Shown: positions 61,503 to 64,000 of the stretch, one piece after another
Numbering within the stretch: the stretch's first letter is position 1
How the letters are laid out: the number at the start of each line of letters is the position of its first letter
Assembly: GCA_016808115.1 (NCBI GenBank)
Contig: JAEQBH010007369.1
Location: 145,141-209,140 of the forward strand
DNA length: 64,000 nucleotides
Reading direction: 5' to 3'
Source: Tetrastigma voinierianum
Taxonomy: Eukaryota; Streptophyta; Magnoliopsida; Vitales; Vitaceae
Position numbers and translations under genes: made by a program
The notes under the pieces: model-generated
Database searches by the model: none
Told to the model about the DNA's origin: nothing
The model's input: only the letters and a program-made list of their open reading frames with translations

Positions 61503-61520
61503 TGGCGCTGTTGTTAGAGA
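61503..61520 (+). promoter_or_regulatory. Primer-binding site, tRNA-Asp type (duplicated copy)
   Basis: TGGCGCTGTTGTTAGAGA matches 14 of the same 18 positions. It is preceded, as in the first copy, by TCACATTTTG-like sequence and AAGTTTT, and followed by a TAGTCCTTGGTAGCA block, so a segment of about 118 bases was duplicated. Confidence 0.7.
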
Positions 61521-61862
61521 CTTTATTTAGTCCTTGGTAGCAAAGTCATAACTTTGTTTGCACTGTTTGGTCTATACAAAAATCAATCAACAATCTCATC
61601 TCATAGGAATTTTTATTATATTTTGTATGGTTAATTAGGATAAGATATCAAATTATATTTTCTAATTTTCCCATAGGGATTAGAAAAAAGGAACATGATT
61701 TGATAGTTTTATCAACAAGATTCTTTAAATCTAAATGGGCCAGACTTTAGCCACAAATAAGTTTTATGTCACTAGATTTATGATTTAAAAGCATGATTTC
61801 CATTGAAAACCTTGATGTTGTATTACGCCTCAATCCTTGATTAATAAGCATGTATATTTTAC
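61521..61862 (+). other. Start of the internal region of the family C-related element, no coding
   Basis: It follows the duplicated primer site. No gag motif is recognisable before another LTR begins near 61863. Confidence 0.4.
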
Positions 61863-64000
61863 AGTAAAGCTGGAAAATTAGAAATTTTGAAAATGGCAAT
61901 TATAATAAAAATAACTAAATTGCCAAAAGGAGTTCGGGAACCTAGAAAATTCTTTAGATCTCGGATGTGAAATAGATTGCAGATTAAAAATTCGTCTCGC
62001 GAAATCTAGTGACCCGAAAAGTTTCGTAGTGCAGGAGCCGTTCGGAATATTTTTACAATTTTATAGGTGATAAGTCGCCGGTGGCTCAAGGATGAGATTT
62101 TTCACGAAAATCTAGGAAGTTAGGAAATAACCAGACTAAGTTCATTTTAAAATAACTTGAACTAAAAAGAAATAAATTGTTCAAGGCGGTGCGGACCCGA
62201 ATAAGATAATATAAGCCATGTAACAAATAATAATATGGAGAATAAGAAAAAAAGATAAAAAGGAAAAGGAAGGTCGAATGAAGGGAGGCCGGGAGGGAGA
62301 GCGTGAAGAGAGAGAGAAGAAATTTTGTTTTCTTTTTTCTTTCTTCGGTTTTCTCTAAGATCTACGGAAATTGGACCATAGGTTTTCATCGGAGCAAAAG
62401 ACAAAGTTGATCTACGCATCGCAAGCTACGTGTGGGTACCAAAATATTGGAGTTTCGTCAAACTCCACGAGGTAGGAAATTTTCCTAATTGGGTTATTTC
62501 TAGCCTAAAGGCCATTTAATGGTTTGGGGTTTCTTAGAGGCCGTGAGAAGCCATAAATTTCAGTCTGAATTTTTGGGCCCGAGTGTAAAAATACAGGAAT
62601 TTTCGAGTTGTTTTTCGGACGATCCGGACTAAATTCCCCGGGATTGTTTTTGGATAGTCCGAGTTAGATTTAGGACTGTTTTTGGGCCGGTCCGAGACCG
62701 AGATTTTTCGGGTATTTTCGGGCGAGTTCAGGTATGTTCAGGAATTTGGTTTTGATCCCGGGACTGATGTCTTCGGGTTTTGTGGTGTGTTTGGTATCCC
62801 GCAATAGTTAGTGGCCGAGCCTGTGAAGGGACTAAGAGTACCTATTTTATATGGAGTGAGATTTAGGCCATTTTATGTGTTATTGTTGAAAAAATAAATA
62901 ACATACTGTTGTGTGTAAAAATCATGTTTATATATATTTGCTTGATATATTAACATAGAAATTGTGATAAATGGAAATTATATGTAGGAATTATAATTGT
63001 CAAAGTTATAAATGTTATATAACTCTTATTGTCACTGTAGCATGTCGCATGAAATGACATGATTACATTTTATATACTTACAGATCACTTCGAGCGTCGA
63101 GTCGGTGTGGGTGCATGGTACGCCGGTATTCACCATTCTTGGTGAATGTGCGAAGTGAGCAGAAGAATGGAACAACGCGTCAAAATCGAGACTCGCGGTT
63201 TGACCCCGAATTTTATTCTTGGTGAGGACATATGGATCCGATGATGAAAGTTCGCGAGGGAAGTGTCAAAGGGTTGCGAAGTCTGGGTGGAACTTTGGGG
63301 TGCAACCTAATAACACGGTTGATAAATTAAAATTGGAGGTTGTCAATGGTTAAGGTCATTGGGTGAAACACCAATGGCCCCGGTTTTCACACTTGGCGTT
63401 GCGAGGTGTGCCAGGTGAGTTTAGTCGGGACTTCGGGGTTGTGGGGGCTGAGGTTTCATCTCATGCATGACCGCAGGAAACATTCCATATAGGATTGCAT
63501 TATTTATATGGAATATGATTGATGTTTATATGCCATTGCATGTGCATTTAGGCGGGGAGTAGCCCTTGTAGGGAAAAATTTTCTACTGGCCATTGCTCAC
63601 CCCGTCGTGGGACCCCCTTTCGGGTACGGGAGGTGTATGGAGACGACACTCCGGTGGGCCGTGATTGTGAAGAAAGTAGACATGGCTGTGACAATACAAC
63701 TATAAAAGTATTTATGTAAAATTGTAATTAAATTCTTTTGGACTATTATATAAATAGTCGGGTATGTAAATATGGTAAGAGGGCCATGATCGGACTCTTA
63801 GGGACTATAATTAAGCTTTTTATTTTCATATTTTAGATTTAAATGTGAATGAATGGCTCCTGGTAAAGGGATGTATATTAGGGATATGGACCGGATGGAC
63901 CTGGCCAAGTCGATACTATTCTATTGAGACACTGGATGAGTTATGATTATATTGTTATACAAGTTGTATGTTAGGTAGAGCTCCTGGACAAAGGAGACTC
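61863..64000 (+). mobile_element. Family A-related LTR, runs off the right edge
   Basis: Collinear with the family A LTR at 999-2940: AGATCTCGGATG near 61958, GCGAAATCTAG near 62009, GTGCATTTAGGCGGGGAGTA at 63542, a GCTCACCCC and CGGGTACGGGAGG block near 63595-63630, and TGTTAGG-TAGAGCTCC near 63970. It is clearly diverged from the other copies. The start is inferred by alignment, since TGTAAG is not preserved. Internal sequence, if any, lies outside the window. Confidence 0.65.
63128..63147. repeat. 8-bp perfect inverted repeat in LTR
   Basis: ATTCACCA (63128-63135), loop TTCT, TGGTGAAT (63140-63147). Confidence 0.8.

Overview
The window looks like nuclear DNA of a flowering plant, most likely a eudicot. 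It is AT-rich and intron-bearing. It carries remnants of a type III polyketide synthase and of a plant DRB (double-stranded RNA-binding) gene, plus LTR retrotransposons, L1-type LINEs and an endogenous pararetrovirus. I cannot name the species. No gene in the window reads as fully intact, and most of the DNA is repeat-derived.

Layout. (1) 1-11.3 kb: one degraded endogenous pararetrovirus (EPRV) on the minus strand, with a probable primer-binding site and leader, a coiled-coil and capsid region, a zinc knuckle and then a movement-protein region. It is split by a solo LTR of family C (8253-10439, duplicated target GATAT) and a solo LTR of family A (998-5899, duplicated target CAAAA). The family A LTR is itself split by a solo LTR of family B. 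(2) 12.2-16.6 kb: another family A-related LTR and a small minus-strand LTR element of about 1.2 kb. (3) 17.5-18.9 kb: a type III polyketide synthase (chalcone synthase-like) pseudogene, minus strand. (4) 22.5-24.9 kb: the last two exons of a DRB-type gene, minus strand, frameshifted; the exon for the first dsRNA-binding domain was not found. (5) 26.7-33.9 kb: three L1 LINE 3' ends in a row, all minus strand, the last belonging to a long copy with ORF1 and ORF2 remnants. (6) 35.6-54.3 kb: a Ty1/copia element on the plus strand, cut in two places by a 4.6-kb solo LTR of family B (duplicated target TTGAT) and a 9.2-kb full-length Ty3/gypsy element with family A LTRs (duplicated target CGACT/TGACT). 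(7) 54.6-57.8 kb: a 3.3-kb solo LTR of family D with target duplication ATCCA. (8) 58-64 kb: a tRNA-like stretch, a SIRE-type copia LTR, a family C-related LTR with a duplicated tRNA-Asp-type primer site, and a family A-related LTR running off the right edge.

How it fits together. Target-site duplications, and reading frames that resume on the far side of the insertions, give an insertion order: EPRV before LTR A before LTR B in the left nest, and copia before LTR B and gypsy in the right nest. Solo LTRs outnumber complete elements, which points to frequent LTR-LTR recombination. Single-base indels are so common in every coding stretch, including the two cellular genes, that either long decay or unpolished long-read sequence must be considered. 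Family names, LTR lineages and the EPRV genus are judged from motifs only; no database search was possible.
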